Part shown: piece after piece, positions 10,357-20,796 of the stretch | How positions within the stretch are numbered: position 1 is the stretch's first letter | How the letters are laid out: each line of letters opens with the position of its first letter | NCBI GenBank assembly: GCA_900073065.1 | Contig: FJOG01000023.1 | Location: forward strand, 66,048-130,047 | Direction of reading: 5' to 3' | DNA from: Phialocephala subalpina | Taxonomy: Eukaryota; Ascomycota; Leotiomycetes; Helotiales; Mollisiaceae | Length of the DNA: 64,000 bases | Translations under genes and position numbers: made by a program | The notes under the pieces: generated by a model | Told to the model about the DNA's origin: nothing | Seen by the model: only the letters and a program-made list of their open reading frames with translations | Database searches by the model: none

Positions 10357-12539
10357 ATGGGTAAATGTATGTCGCGTACTTCTCCGTGGTCATGTTTTAA
10401 GCTTTTGCTGATTGAATTTCAGGGCGATGGGGAGTTATCCTGGACGCGGGTTCGTCAGGAACTCGAGTCCATGTCTATCGATGGCTCAACGCTGCCAGAG
10501 CACGACAAGATGCGAATGCCGACGAGTTACTGAGTCTGCCAAAGCTACAATCGAAGCCACACTATACGAAAAAGATCAAGCCAGGAGTGTCGACCTTTGG
10601 TGACAGGCCAGGGGATGTTGGGCCAGAACATTTGAAGGAGCTTCTGGATCACGCATTGAACATCATTCCCGAGGATCAAGTGAAGGATACCCCCATATTC
10701 TTGATGGCGACAGCAGGCGTACGATTATTGGAACCGATTCAACAGAAGGCACTTCTGAGTGAAATTTGTTCATACGCCCAGCAAAACACGGACTTCTCGC
10801 TACCCGATTGCGATCTTCACATTCAGGTCATCCCTGGCGAGACAGAAGGATTATATGGATGGATTGCAGCAAATTATCTATTAGGAGGCTTCGACAACCC
10901 GGATCAACACAAGCATGGAAAGGGTCACCATACGTATGGTTTCCTAGATATGGGTGGTGCATCAGCACAGATTGCGTTTGCACCAAACAGCACCGAGGCC
11001 GAAAAACACGCGAATGATCTCAAGCTCCTCCGGATGAGAACACTGAATGGTGATGCTGCAGAATACAAGGTGTTTACTACTACATGGTTAGGCTTTGGTG
11101 TTAATCAAGCCCGAGAACGATACGTGGAGACATTGATGGATGCATCGTATACGAAAGAAGCTCATGAGCTACTCGACCCTTGCTTACCCTCAGGTCTCAA
11201 GACAACACTCAAAGGCGTAGTGGCTGATGGAGCTGATAGCAAAGACCCCGTATTGGTAGGAACTGGATTGTTCGATGAATGCCTTCGGAAAACATACCCT
11301 CTTCTCGATAAAGATGCTCCTTGCGAGGACCAGCCATGCTTGCTACATGGACAGCACGTACCAGCTATCGATTTCGAGGTCAACCACTTCGTTGGGGTTT
11401 CCGAGTACTGGCATACAACACACGAGGTCTTTGAGATGGCTCATAAGGAGAAGACATACGACTTCACAACATACCAACGTATGGTCAAGGATTTCTGCAG
11501 TGAGGAATGGGACGACATCTCCGCGAACGTTATTGCACAGAAATGGGGCAAGAACGTGGATGCAAAGACTGCACAAGAAGTTTGCTTCAAAGCATCATGG
11601 TTGATCAATGTGTTGCACGACGGAATTGGAATACCGAGAGTAGGAATCGAGAAAAGCGCACATGGACCTGGTTACAATGGGACGAAGGAAGTGGCAACTC
11701 ATTCCAAGGACAAAGGATTCCTGGATCCATTCCAAGCTGTGAACAAGATTGATGGAGTAGAGGTGAGCTGGACGCTTGGGAAAATGGTTCTCTACGCCGC
11801 AGGACAAATCCCACCCTCAGCACCAGAAGCTGCACCAGTTGGTTTCGGACCAAACCTCGGAGCAGGAGAATTCCAAGAAGCTGGATCCAACTCGAATCCT
11901 GTGCCCATCGGAGAGGAGGATAGCTGGTCTGAGGCTGCTGAGGATCTAGCAGAGAAGGCACATTCACGATCGACTCCCGGCTTCCTATTGTTCATGCTCA
12001 TTTTGATCTTCGTTGGCTATTTCTTCCGAAAACGAGAACGAAGAATGAGGTTCTACAGAGGTGTCGGCGCTTTACGACGAAATCGCAGACCAGGAAGTCC
12101 GAGGAAAGGCGGACGAGGTTTCTTCGGTACTGGCAAGCTATTTGGTCGCAGCTCTGGCAATTACGAACGTGTGCTTGAAGATGGAGAAGCTGCAGGAGAG
12201 TTCGAGCTTGGAGATGTGGATTCGGATGATAATGACCATTCTGATAGCAGTGGATCTCGAGTTGGACGAACATCTGGACTTGCCACGCCAAAGATGAACG
12301 TCGTCAATTTCGACTCTGCGAACTATTTTGAGGGAGGAGCTGGTAATGAGCAAGGTGTTGGCCTAGGATTGAACCATCTCAATTCTGTCAATGCATTCGA
12401 CAGAGCAGGATTGGTTGTCCGAACCGAGAGTCGAGAACGACTAGCTCCCAATCTGCAGATGTTGGGAGCAGGACGAAGGAGCCGAACAGGCTCCCCTACC
12501 AGGATGAAAAGCCCTCTGATGACACCATTGGAAGAATAA
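10357..12539 (+). CDS. YND1: Golgi apyrase / nucleoside diphosphatase, GDA1/CD39 family (Ynd1-like)
   Basis: Hydrolyses nucleoside di/triphosphates in the Golgi lumen, removing the GDP/UDP inhibitors released by glycosyltransferases. Exon 1 is only 10 nt (ATGGGTAAAT, 10357-10366). A 56-nt intron (10367-10422, GTATGT...TTTCAG) follows, and exon 2 (10423-12539) continues as MGKWRWGVILDAGSSGTRVHVY. Apyrase conserved regions are visible in order: DAGSSGTRVHVY (ACR1, about residues 10-22), LMATAGVRLL (ACR2), GLYGWIAANYLLGGF (ACR3), GFLDMGGASAQIAF (ACR4), and a later DGIGIPR. A single hydrophobic segment near residues 520-540 (PGFLLFMLILIFVGYFF) is followed by Arg/Lys-rich sequence and a long disordered cytosolic tail. 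This matches the type I-like layout of Ynd1. Length is 708 aa against about 630 in yeast, the excess lying in the tail. Confidence 0.95.
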
Positions 12540-13275
12540 GCGGTTACGTATACGGCCAAAAGTACAGACAGAGATACAATACTTAATTAGCGAGGCGCTT
12601 TGCTTTGGACAACGGAGTTCTAAGGGCCCGGGTGGGCGATTGGGATGGTTCATTTGTTTGGGTTTTGAAACGGCATTGGCGACTGAGAAGGATGGATGAA
12701 TGGCTCGTTCTTGTACAGAAATACTTACGTATGCCAGAATGGCACGACGAGCATATGGTCGTGTTATGAATTAGGAATTGTAATTGAATACATCAAACTG
12801 AGCATCTTACATGAAGTCCAAGCTAAGATTTGAGAAGTCTATGTTAAGTCTTGTTTGCTTTTGGTAAAAAAAGAACTTCGAGTTCGAAGCAAGTCATCGA
12901 GCGCTCTGCTATTTCAAAGACAAGCTGTATCCAAGTCTCATGCCACTCGCTCACTACTTCGGCTCAACCTCCGACATTTCCTTGCTAATCATTCCCCTTC
13001 AAATTTGGTACAACGGAGAGCTCTGCAGCTTTAGCATCTCTCCTGAACCATATTAAGCCGTCCACTTCATCCCGTGATTTCTTCTACCTGATTGTTGGTC
13101 CCTCCGTCCTTCCCACCTCTCCTTTCGTTTGTATCGTCCTCCTAGATCACTTCCACATATCTACTTCCCAAATCTCGAAATACATCTCGTTCTACGACAC
13201 ACACACCCACTCACTCACTCACTCGTTTCCTCCTCTCCTCATATTCATAACTTTCAGCTCTCAATCTCAACACTC
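12540..13275. other. Convergent 3' intergenic region
   Basis: This lies between the apyrase stop (plus) and the OPI10/Hikeshi stop (minus). It contains A/T-rich and pyrimidine-rich tracts compatible with two 3' UTRs. No gene is visible. Confidence 0.6.
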
Positions 13276-14040
13276 TCAGTCCCCATCCCCGCGTTCCAAG
13301 AACCCAGGATCACTCCTAACCCTCCCCTCGAACTTCCTCCACCACTCCTCAAACGCCTTCAGCGGCACTACTTCCACTCCCCCGTTCACATTCCCACTAA
13401 AGCTCGCTAGGAAATTAAACGCGTTCTTTATTATCCTCTGCGCAAGTACCACTGTATCTGTTTTCTGGGGTGGTTTGTTTGCTAGGACCAACGCGGAAGA
13501 TGGTTGGGATGGTGAAGTATGTGACGCCTGGAGAGCTGCTATCTGCTGAGAAACGCTGTCGGCGGATTCTATGGATATTCCGAGAGTTATTTCGCTGGTG
13601 GTGGGTGGGGTGTCGGAGTCCATGTCTACTTCCCCATTCCCACTCCCTCCTCCGGATGTCAGGCCAGAGACTTTAAACACAGCGCTCTCTTTCCCTGGTC
13701 CAATACCTCCTAAGAACTTAAACTGCGGTCCTTGATTTGGAGAGGAGGGAGAGGTTGGTAAAGATATATATACCGCGGCCGCAGAGTTGGGAGGGAGCTC
13801 GATACCGGGGAGGAGAAAGACTGTTATGTGGCTGAAGGGTCGTTGCGGGGTGAGGGGGATGGTGAATATGTAGGAGGTGGCACTTGGTACGCTGGTTGGG
13901 AGGGTTATGCAGGGGTGGGAGGTTGGTATCTGTTTTCAATGTCAGTAGGTGTAAATAGAAATAGACTGGAAAGAGGGAGTTGGACTAAGAGAACGGGCAC
14001 CTACGATGCCAAAAAGTTGCGGGAGTTGTTGCTGCGTCAT
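13276..14040 (-). CDS. OPI10: Hikeshi/OPI10 family protein (DUF775)
   Basis: The Hikeshi family carries Hsp70 into the nucleus during heat stress; yeast Opi10 affects inositol regulation. Exon 1 (14005-14040) encodes MTQQQLPQLFGI. A 75-nt intron (13930-14004, GTAGGT...AACAG) keeps phase 0. Exon 2 (13276-13929) gives IPTSHPCITLPTSVPSAT, YIFTIPL, then ITVFLLPGIELPPNSAAAVY and FKFLGGIGPGKESAVFKVS. These are the family's N-terminal beta-strand signatures, including FKFLG and the K-x-SA-x-FK-V motif. The C-terminal half has a low-complexity Ser/Pro insert and then the family's terminal helix (RIIKNAFNFLASF, VPLKAFEEWWRKFE). Length is 229 aa, against about 200 usual. It diverges from the Nudix gene across a 296-bp shared promoter region. 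Confidence 0.92.
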
Positions 14041-14336
14041 CCTGTCTCTCTTTCCCAAAAAATGTCTCTCTCACTTGAAACTCGCAGTATCCGAATCTTG
14101 GCCCTTTGTTCGTTTAGTACTGTGTCTGCGAGGGGAGAAAGGGAGGTGGTGGTTGGAATATGTATGCTGACGTTCGTCGAGGCACCAAAGAGGTGGTGGG
14201 GTATTGGAAATGAGGTGGGGTTTTGAGGCGCTCGGATGGATTCCGCGAGTTTGTTCTGGAAGATACCCAACTTTAGATCCTAGATAGACTACACAGTACA
14301 ACATAACCTTGCTTGATTTCTGGATTTCAAAAGAAT

Positions 14337-15517
14337 ATGGCGAAATCTAATCTTCATCTTGTTGATGAGTGCGATAAGTAAGCTTTATTTCCCTTCTGCT
14401 GTTTCTGTTCATCTATTTCGTGTGAATGGCGGGGTAGGTACCTTGAGTCGTTTCTGCTCTGGGGACTTATGTACAGTAAGTGTAAGGTAGGACAGAGCTT
14501 ATGCAAGCTCTCTTTAGTTCTATAAATCTCTCAGCTTCGTTTAATTCTTTCCGTAATAAGAATCAGGCTCCAAACTAACACCACGATAGCTTCCCATACT
14601 CCACCGACACCAAAGCCCACTCCTCCCTAACCTCAACCCTCTACACACTCCTCCACAACGACGTACCGATAGGCTACATCACCGAACCAGTCTTCAATGC
14701 CCTAGCTAAAGTCCCCATCCGCATAAAAGGCGAGTTGGAAGTCAATCGTCGAGCCCGGACAATCTCAGCTTTCAACCACGGAACACGAGAAGAGCGTTCC
14801 AAGGCCGTAGCAGGCACTCTCCAATTCTGGCGAGAAAACAAAACATTCAAGATACTAGAAGGATGGAGAGATGAGCTGTACGCCGTCTACGGCCCAAACA
14901 ACGAGGTTGTTTTCGACGTTGAGAGGAGTGGGAGTGCGTTACTTGGAATAGTGACTTATGGGGTACATATGACAGGCTTCACACGAGTCAAAGGTGTGAG
15001 CTACGGGATTAAAATCTGGGTCCCTCGCCGCGCACGAACAAAAAGCACTTACCCAGGAATGCTAGACAACACTGTAGCAGGCGGCATGGCATCAGGAGAA
15101 GATCCCCTTGAATGTGTTATCCGAGAAGCAGACGAAGAAGCATCTCTCCCTTCTTCCCTCGTTCGAGAGAAGATTAAGCCGGAAGGAACGATTACTTATT
15201 TTCATGTAAGGGATGCAAGAGCGGGAGGGGAAAGCGGGTTGATGCAGCCGGAGTGTCAGTTTGTTTATGATTTGGAGATTCCAGAGGGAATGGAGTGTAA
15301 ACCGAAGGATGGGGAGGTGGAGAGTTTTGAGTTGTGGACAGTGGAGGAGGTGCAGGAGGCGATGGGGAAGGGAGAGTTTAAGCCGAATTGTTCTTTACTG
15401 GTGCTTGATTTCTTCGTGAGATGGGGCATTTTGACAGAGGAGAACGAGAAAGACTATAAGGAGATTAAGGAGAGGCTTCATAGGACACTGGAGTTTCCTG
15501 GACCGCATAGATCGTAG
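14337..15517 (+). CDS. Nudix hydrolase with N-terminal DUF4743 (YJR142W-like)
   Basis: Members of this family act on oxidised thiamine diphosphate derivatives or related diphosphates. Exon 1 (14337-14377) encodes MAKSNLHLVDECD. A 212-nt intron (14378-14589, GTAAGC...GATAG) completes an Asn codon, and exon 2 (14590-15517) continues NFPYSTDTKAHSSLTSTLY. Residues 1-130 match the DUF4743 layout (LHNDVPIGYI, FNALAKVPI, FKILEGWRDELY). The Nudix fold follows, with VRKV-like strand TRVKGVSYGIKIWVPRR. The Nudix box is GGMASGEDPLECVIREADEEA: G-x5-E-x7-RE-x2-EE is intact, and the usual G after EE is replaced by A-S, as is common in this subfamily. Predicted 322 aa. The acidic C-terminal region (KPNCSLLVLDFFVRWG) also fits the family. 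Confidence 0.93.
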
Positions 15518-15716
15518 AATTTTCAATGTACCAGCATTTCTGGGACATTTTGAGGTCTGAAATTCCATGCATTTCGCCATATTGACGCCTCAATGCTTTT
15601 GCGGGTATTCCGTAACGCCCCATATGCATCAAATCGTAATTCTCAAAGACCAAGCCCTTCTGGGACATTCATAAACGCAATCCCGCCCAGATCGAAAACC
15701 ATGCCGCCGAAAGAAA

Positions 15717-16270
15717 TCATTTCTTGCAAAGAAGATAGACATAGTCGACTCGTAGAGGTGTAAGCTTCTTGTAAGGACCCTCCAACGCCATCAACAGACC
15801 GCCGAACGAAACATAAGCCTTGCTGTAAACCAATTAGTCCTACTCGGCCTTCGATCTATCGAAAACCTTACATTGTCTGACCATCCTCCCCATCCTCAAA
15901 CTTGTAAATTTTCCCATGGCAAACGTAATCAAACATATCCGCCAACGTAGTTTCTCCACCAGGCCCATTTCGCGCAACATCCCTATCCATCAAATTAGCT
16001 TTGTAAACAGGCAGAAAGCTTCAAAGAAGCTTACCTCCAACCTCTACCGTCATCCTTCGTGCCATCCAGATTCAACGAACTCGCAAGAACGCAATGAAGT
16101 GTCTCGCCGACGGAGCAAGGGTACAGTTCGGTGTTGATGTCGAGGGTCATTACTGTTTGAGAGTCGCTAGAAGTTCCACCAATTCGGGCGACACGGTCGT
16201 ACTTAGATTGGTCGAAGGTGGTGATTGTGAAGGACTCGTCGAACAGCTGCGAGTCTCCCGTTGATGCCAT
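15717..16270 (-). CDS. RPB8: RNA polymerase I/II/III shared subunit RPABC3
   Basis: Shared structural subunit of all three nuclear RNA polymerases. Exons are 16035-16270, 15872-15982 and 15717-15822; the introns are 52 and 49 nt. Intron 1 ends at GGATAG with a CTAAT branch just upstream. This joins GRGW-R to DVARNGPGGETTLADM; the nearer-looking ACAAAG acceptor would hit a stop. Intron 2 (GTAAGG...TTTACAG) joins DGQT-I to KAYVSFGGLLMALEGPYKKL. Visible family marks are the start (LFDESFTITTFDQSKYDRV), LTLDINTELYP-type strand (MTLDINTELYPCSVG), the YVSFGGLL block and the terminal LTPLRVDYVYLLCKK. Predicted 150 aa against 146 in yeast. The upstream in-frame ATG at 16321 is ignored because the ATG at 16270 matches the family start. 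Confidence 0.95.
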
Positions 16271-17272
16271 TTTCGGAGGAAGGTGTAGACTGGAAGAACG
16301 GTGTGGAGGATTGTGAGGCAAGTTCTCTTGAGGTGCTCTCTCTTGGAAGCCATTTTTGTGGTGGGGCTCGGTGTGATGGATTAATGGTCGGACCGGTCGG
16401 CCGGACTTATGAAAAGAAAGTTTTTATATCCGAAGTTCGGATCCGAGGAGAAATTGATTTTGTGCACGTGACTCGCGTACATGCCATATTAACTCTTCAC
16501 TTCCTGGTGAACGCTCTGTGTTCATTAATCTGGGTTTTCATATTCCAGGACATTTTCAGACGATAATCTCCTTTCTTCTCTGGGACAATGAAGGATTATT
16601 GCGATCTGTGCATGAAGCCTCTTCTCAAAAGGACTTCGTGAAAACTTTTTGCAACGTGCAACTGCAAATGTCCTACTCCTTCCAAGTACTTTTCCTGGTC
16701 ATAATACTACAACTGCGTTTCACATACTTGTAAAACTGTTTTGCTCTCAGGCCATAAGTACTCTGATTCCAGACATTCGACTCGGCCAGATCCAGCTTTC
16801 CAAGGCGAAGTCGGCTCAGACATTGCAGAAGCCCATTTCATCATTTTGATGTTGGAATCTGTTTATGATCAAAATCCTGCGGGAAAAAAATCTATATTGT
16901 CCGAAAGCCCCTTAAGTTCAAAGAAGTACTGTCCTTCTTTTGAAAGTCGGAGACATTAGCGAGCCTGGAGAAAGGGGGAGGTTTGAGCTCTCAAAAGAAC
17001 CAACAGAACACAACCCCATATTTGGTTGTGATCGGCGCTCTTCAATCTTGACATTGACCGAGATCTCTACTCAGAGCCGAGGTCATTGGACCCGGTTGTA
17101 AACGCTCGAGGGCATCAGGGACTTTCGAGTATAAAGTTGTTGGCGAACCTCATACTTTTCAAGCGCACCTGCGCCTTCCAATCTCGAAACCGCTCTTCGG
17201 CTCGCCTCGACACTAACAATTCAAGTCAGAGCTTTCAATCTCAGATCACCACGTTGATATTCTTGTATCAAG
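16271..17272. other. Divergent promoter region RPB8/ELP4
   Basis: About 1 kb lies between two divergent starts. Near 16388-16404 there is GC-rich GGACCGGTCGGCCGGAC. The short open frames here overlap in conflicting phases and show no motif. Confidence 0.5.
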
Positions 17273-18512
17273 ATGTCATTCAGAAAACGCGCAGTCGTAG
17301 TCGGACAATCCGGCTCCAACCCCTCTTCACTTCAATCACCCACACAAAATAAAACCTTCCCACCCGGCCTCCGACCTTCACCACTCGATGGCCGACTTAC
17401 AATCTCAACTGGAACGCACTCTCTGGATTCATTACTAGCTGGACATGTGGGACTAGCTCTAGGAACTTCACTGCTTATTGAAGAGCATGGAACGACGGAT
17501 TTCGCGGGGTATCTGGCTCGATATTTCGCGGCTGAGGGAGTGGTGCAAGGTCACCAGGTTCATGTTTTAGGGATGCATGAGGGATGGGGAAGAGAGTTGC
17601 CGGGTTTGGGGACGGGTGAGAAGAGTGGTGGGGGTAGGGAGAAGGCGAATGATGAGAAGATGAAGATTGCTTGGAGGTATGAGCGGTTGGGGGAGTTCGG
17701 GAGTGCGCGAGGTAAGAGGTGCTGAGCAGGTTGGACGATGCCCACAAGCTAACATCACGACAGAGAGAGGTTCCCCACAATCACCTGGGACTTCGAGTTC
17801 TTCGAGCAGAGCTGTGTTCTGTCATGATTTTGACCTCAGCAAGAAGCTTGTACTACCATCACCGTCTCCTATGAAGTTCATCCCGATATCCACACGACCA
17901 CCCTTCGAGTTCAAGGATCCGGACACATCTATATCTCCCTTCACAGGGTTCCTGAACCATCTCATGACACAACTATCAGCCTCCCCGGATGCTGTTCATC
18001 GTGCAGTCATTCCCAACCTGCTGTCTTCAGCACTCTATCCACCCGAAAGCTCAAGACCTGAGCATGCTCTCCAATTCCTACATGCCCTCCGGGCACTTCT
18101 TCGCAAATACCCTTCACAGCTGGTCGCCATGATTACACTACCAGTGACCCTACACCCTCGGACAACAGGTCTGACTCGGTGGATGGAACTCCTTAGTGAT
18201 GGCGTCTTAGAACTGTCTCCGTTCCCTTCCACAGCTTTACCAGCAAAATCGACCCCAGGAGCCCAAACTGTGCACGAGGAGCCTCCCCAAGGCATGCTGA
18301 AGATCCATCATTTGCCAATATTCCATGAGAAAGGAGGTGGAGGAGGAGAGGCGAGTGGATTTGGTGACGATTTGGCGTTTACGCTGATTAGGAGGAAAGG
18401 ATTGGTAATTAAGCCGTTTAGTTTGCCGCCTGTTGAGGGGGATACAGAGGCTCAACAGGGAGGATTGGAGCATGAGCATGGGAAGGCGACTAAGGTGGAT
18501 ATTGAATTTTGA
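17273..18512 (+). CDS. ELP4: Elongator complex subunit 4
   Basis: Elp4 forms the RecA-like Elp456 hexamer of Elongator, needed for wobble-uridine modification of tRNA. Exon 1 (17273-17711) encodes MSFRKRAVVVG, PGLRPSPLDGRLTISTGT, then SLDSLLAGHVGLALGTSLLIEE and TTDFAGYLARYFAAEGVVQGHQVHVLG, the conserved RecA-like core without a functional Walker A. It ends with KMKIAWRYERLGEFG. A 52-nt intron (17712-17763, GTAAGA...GACAG) is the only acceptor that keeps frame. Exon 2 (17764-18512) continues with VFCHDFDLSKKLVLP, the second family hallmark, and a C-terminal strand series ending DLAFTLIRRKGLVIKPFSLPP. Predicted 395 aa, close to family size. The end converges on the small membrane-protein gene, 146 bp away. 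Confidence 0.95.
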
Positions 18513-18658
18513 GATATAGGGCTTGATGGCCTCGAGAATAATACAAGCTAGCTTGGGAGAATGACCCAGGAACCATGGAGTTTGAGATGCCTTCTATCGG
18601 CATGATCGTGGCGCAGATGCAAGAGATAGATAGAAGCACATGAGTCTAGGTCGAGCAA

Positions 18659-18982
18659 TCATCTTCTGACATGACTTCTGACTTCCGAATCCATAGAGCT
18701 CCTGGGACTTTCTCCAAGCATGTCGTCCATTTCAATTTGATTCCACGTGCCATGACCGTTCGAGGTGACAGTCCTGAGATAATTTCTATCGAATAATGCA
18801 TGGCGTGGATTGATACTCATACCAGAGACTCGGGCTCTGAAATTGTCTCCTAGACATGAAGATACAGCTAGCCATGCTGCATAGTAGGTCAGAATAAGCT
18901 CCAACGCGGAAAGGGGTCACATACCTATGAAGAGAACCAAAGGCACAGTGATCAACAATGCGAGGAGCCAGAGTGATGCCAT
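18659..18982 (-). CDS. Small single-pass membrane protein, unknown function
   Basis: Two exons (18925-18982 and 18659-18876) are joined by a 48-nt intron (GTATGT...CTATGCAG, with CTGAC branch) to give 91 aa. The start MASLWLLALLITVPLVLFIAWLA spans the splice and forms one strong hydrophobic helix. A Cys and a polar tail follow, with SINPRHALFDRNYLR and an acidic/Ser-rich end. An in-frame ATG at 19195 would add 71 residues without recognisable features; the short form is preferred because it starts at the hydrophobic segment. I do not recognise the family. Its position between ELP4 and SEN34 in a tightly packed conserved block and the clean intron support a real gene. Confidence 0.6.
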
Positions 18983-19423
18983 CGTGGCACTACCAACAGA
19001 GTCCGTTAACTGAAGGTAGATTAGGTCAAGGAAACTGCAAATTCGGTTCAACGTTGGATTTTCATCTGATATGATGTTTTGCTGAGGTAAAGCTGTCCGA
19101 GAATGGAAAGGCGCGAAAGGGGTCCGTCCGCACGCTAGTCGAGCTTTCCAGCTTTTAAAAAATGACTCCAAAATCCTCTTCAAACCTTCTATCACAACAC
19201 AACATCACAGTTGGTAAGCACAACCCAATTTCCTTCTTGTCCCGCCTTCGATATGATTACAAAACCGATCTGTCAATCCCCTGACACCAGTTAAACTGGA
19301 CATGATGTTCAAAAAATGTTTTAATTTATGATCTCGACTTCGTCTCACCTGCAATCATGAAATTCTGCGCAAGATCGATCGCTGACTTGATCGAGTACAG
19401 TAATAGGTGTGCGGCCCGCCTTC

Positions 19424-20383
19424 ATGATGGTGCACTCGTTCGAGTCCATCTCGGAGCCTATTCCCATCTCCCTTATATCGGGCAAATACATGATATTCGA
19501 CATCAGTGTCGTAACTTACCTTCGCAGAACTCACCACATTTGCGGAACCCTGATCGGCTCCATTCCGCAGAATCCTCAGCAGAACATATTCAGTGGCCTT
19601 CCCATGGAGCTCATGCCGGAAGAAGCTAAGTTTTTGGTCCAGAAAGAGGTCGCATACATCGTCGATGATTTGGCGTGGCACAAACAAAGATATGACACCC
19701 TCACTGGAGATGACAAGAAGAAGTACTTGGAGTCCTTGAGGTCGGCTGGTCTTAAAGTGAGAAAAGCTGCGCAAGACAATTCGAAGAAGAGGTCCGAGAT
19801 TGCTTTATCGAGAATAGCCACTAAGAAAGCAAAGGAGAAGTCAAGTGGTGAAGGCTCCTCGGGCACTCTAGCAGATCCTCCCCCCAATACATCGCTCGAC
19901 GACACAGGCAGTGTCGCAGAGGACTCGACGACAGATTCTCTCTTTGGGGGAGAGTCCACTGCTTCTAGAGCGTCAGGAACTCCGATCTCGTCCGACAAAC
20001 CTTTCCCTGTCACACCCACCACAAGCTACGCTACTTCTTCTCTGCCACAGAATCCTTCTCATCAACCAGACCCTTCTGTTCCTCTGTCGTACTCACTGTT
20101 CGCGCACCTTCACGCTCGAGATTACTACATCATGCCAGGTCTACGCTTTGGATGTGATTACAATGTGTACCCTGGAGATCCTCTTCGTTTCCACAGTCAT
20201 TTCTTAGCCACAAGCTTCGAATGGGATCAGGACATTCCAATGCTGGATCTAATAGGTGGCGGTCGATTGGGTACAGCTGTCAAGAAAGGCTTCCTTATCG
20301 GTGGTGAAGACACAGAGGCAGACACGGAGGGCGAGTGGGGTGATAACGTTCGGACATTCTGCATCGAATGGGGAGGTATGTAG
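19424..20383 (+). CDS. SEN34: tRNA-splicing endonuclease catalytic subunit Sen34
   Basis: Cuts the 3' splice site of pre-tRNA as part of the Sen2/15/34/54 complex. The single exon encodes 319 aa. The N-terminal domain starts ISLISGKYMIFDISVVTYLR and HHICGTLIGSIPQNPQQN. A charged linker of about 100 residues rich in K/E/S and then P/T follows. The C-terminal nuclease domain shows YIMPGLRFGCDYNVYPGDPL, RFHSHFLA and GGGRLGTAVKKGFLIGG. The catalytic triad is visible as Tyr in CDYNVYPG, His in FHSHF and Lys in AVKKGF. The protein ends CIEWGGM like its relatives. The first ATG in frame is 19424; 19427 is equally possible. Confidence 0.95.
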   Translation: MMVHSFESISEPIPISLISGKYMIFDISVVTYLRRTHHICGTLIGSIPQNPQQNIFSGLPMELMPEEAKFLVQKEVAYIVDDLAWHKQRYDTLTGDDKKKYLESLRSAGLKVRKAAQDNSKKRSEIALSRIATKKAKEKSSGEGSSGTLADPPPNTSLDDTGSVAEDSTTDSLFGGESTASRASGTPISSDKPFPVTPTTSYATSSLPQNPSHQPDPSVPLSYSLFAHLHARDYYIMPGLRFGCDYNVYPGDPLRFHSHFLATSFEWDQDIPMLDLIGGGRLGTAVKKGFLIGGEDTEADTEGEWGDNVRTFCIEWGGM

Positions 20384-20796
20384 AACCGTGGCCGAACTTT
20401 GCTGGCTCATGCAGTAAATGAAGGAAGATTCAAGTGTCAAAGATACCCAGGAGCAATGAATGAAATAACGAAATACATCAAACCACATGGCTATATGAAT
20501 CCAGAGTAATATGATATTGCTGTTTTTGACACGTGCTCCCTATTGTCACGCCTTCGGAGACAGCGGCCCGTTCGTGTGGGGAACTGGTTTGGCATCATTC
20601 AACACCTCCCAGAAATGCGACCACCAGCTTTCTGCTGACAACGACGCGGTCCAAAATCATCCTTTGCTTTCTTGTATTTATTACAATGCGTGCTTTGATT
20701 CTTCCATGATCTGACGAACAACGAAAGGCCGCCGCTGAGCCGTCACGAACCTGGAGTACTTGTCGATTGTCATCCCATCTCCCCGCGATAGGAAGG

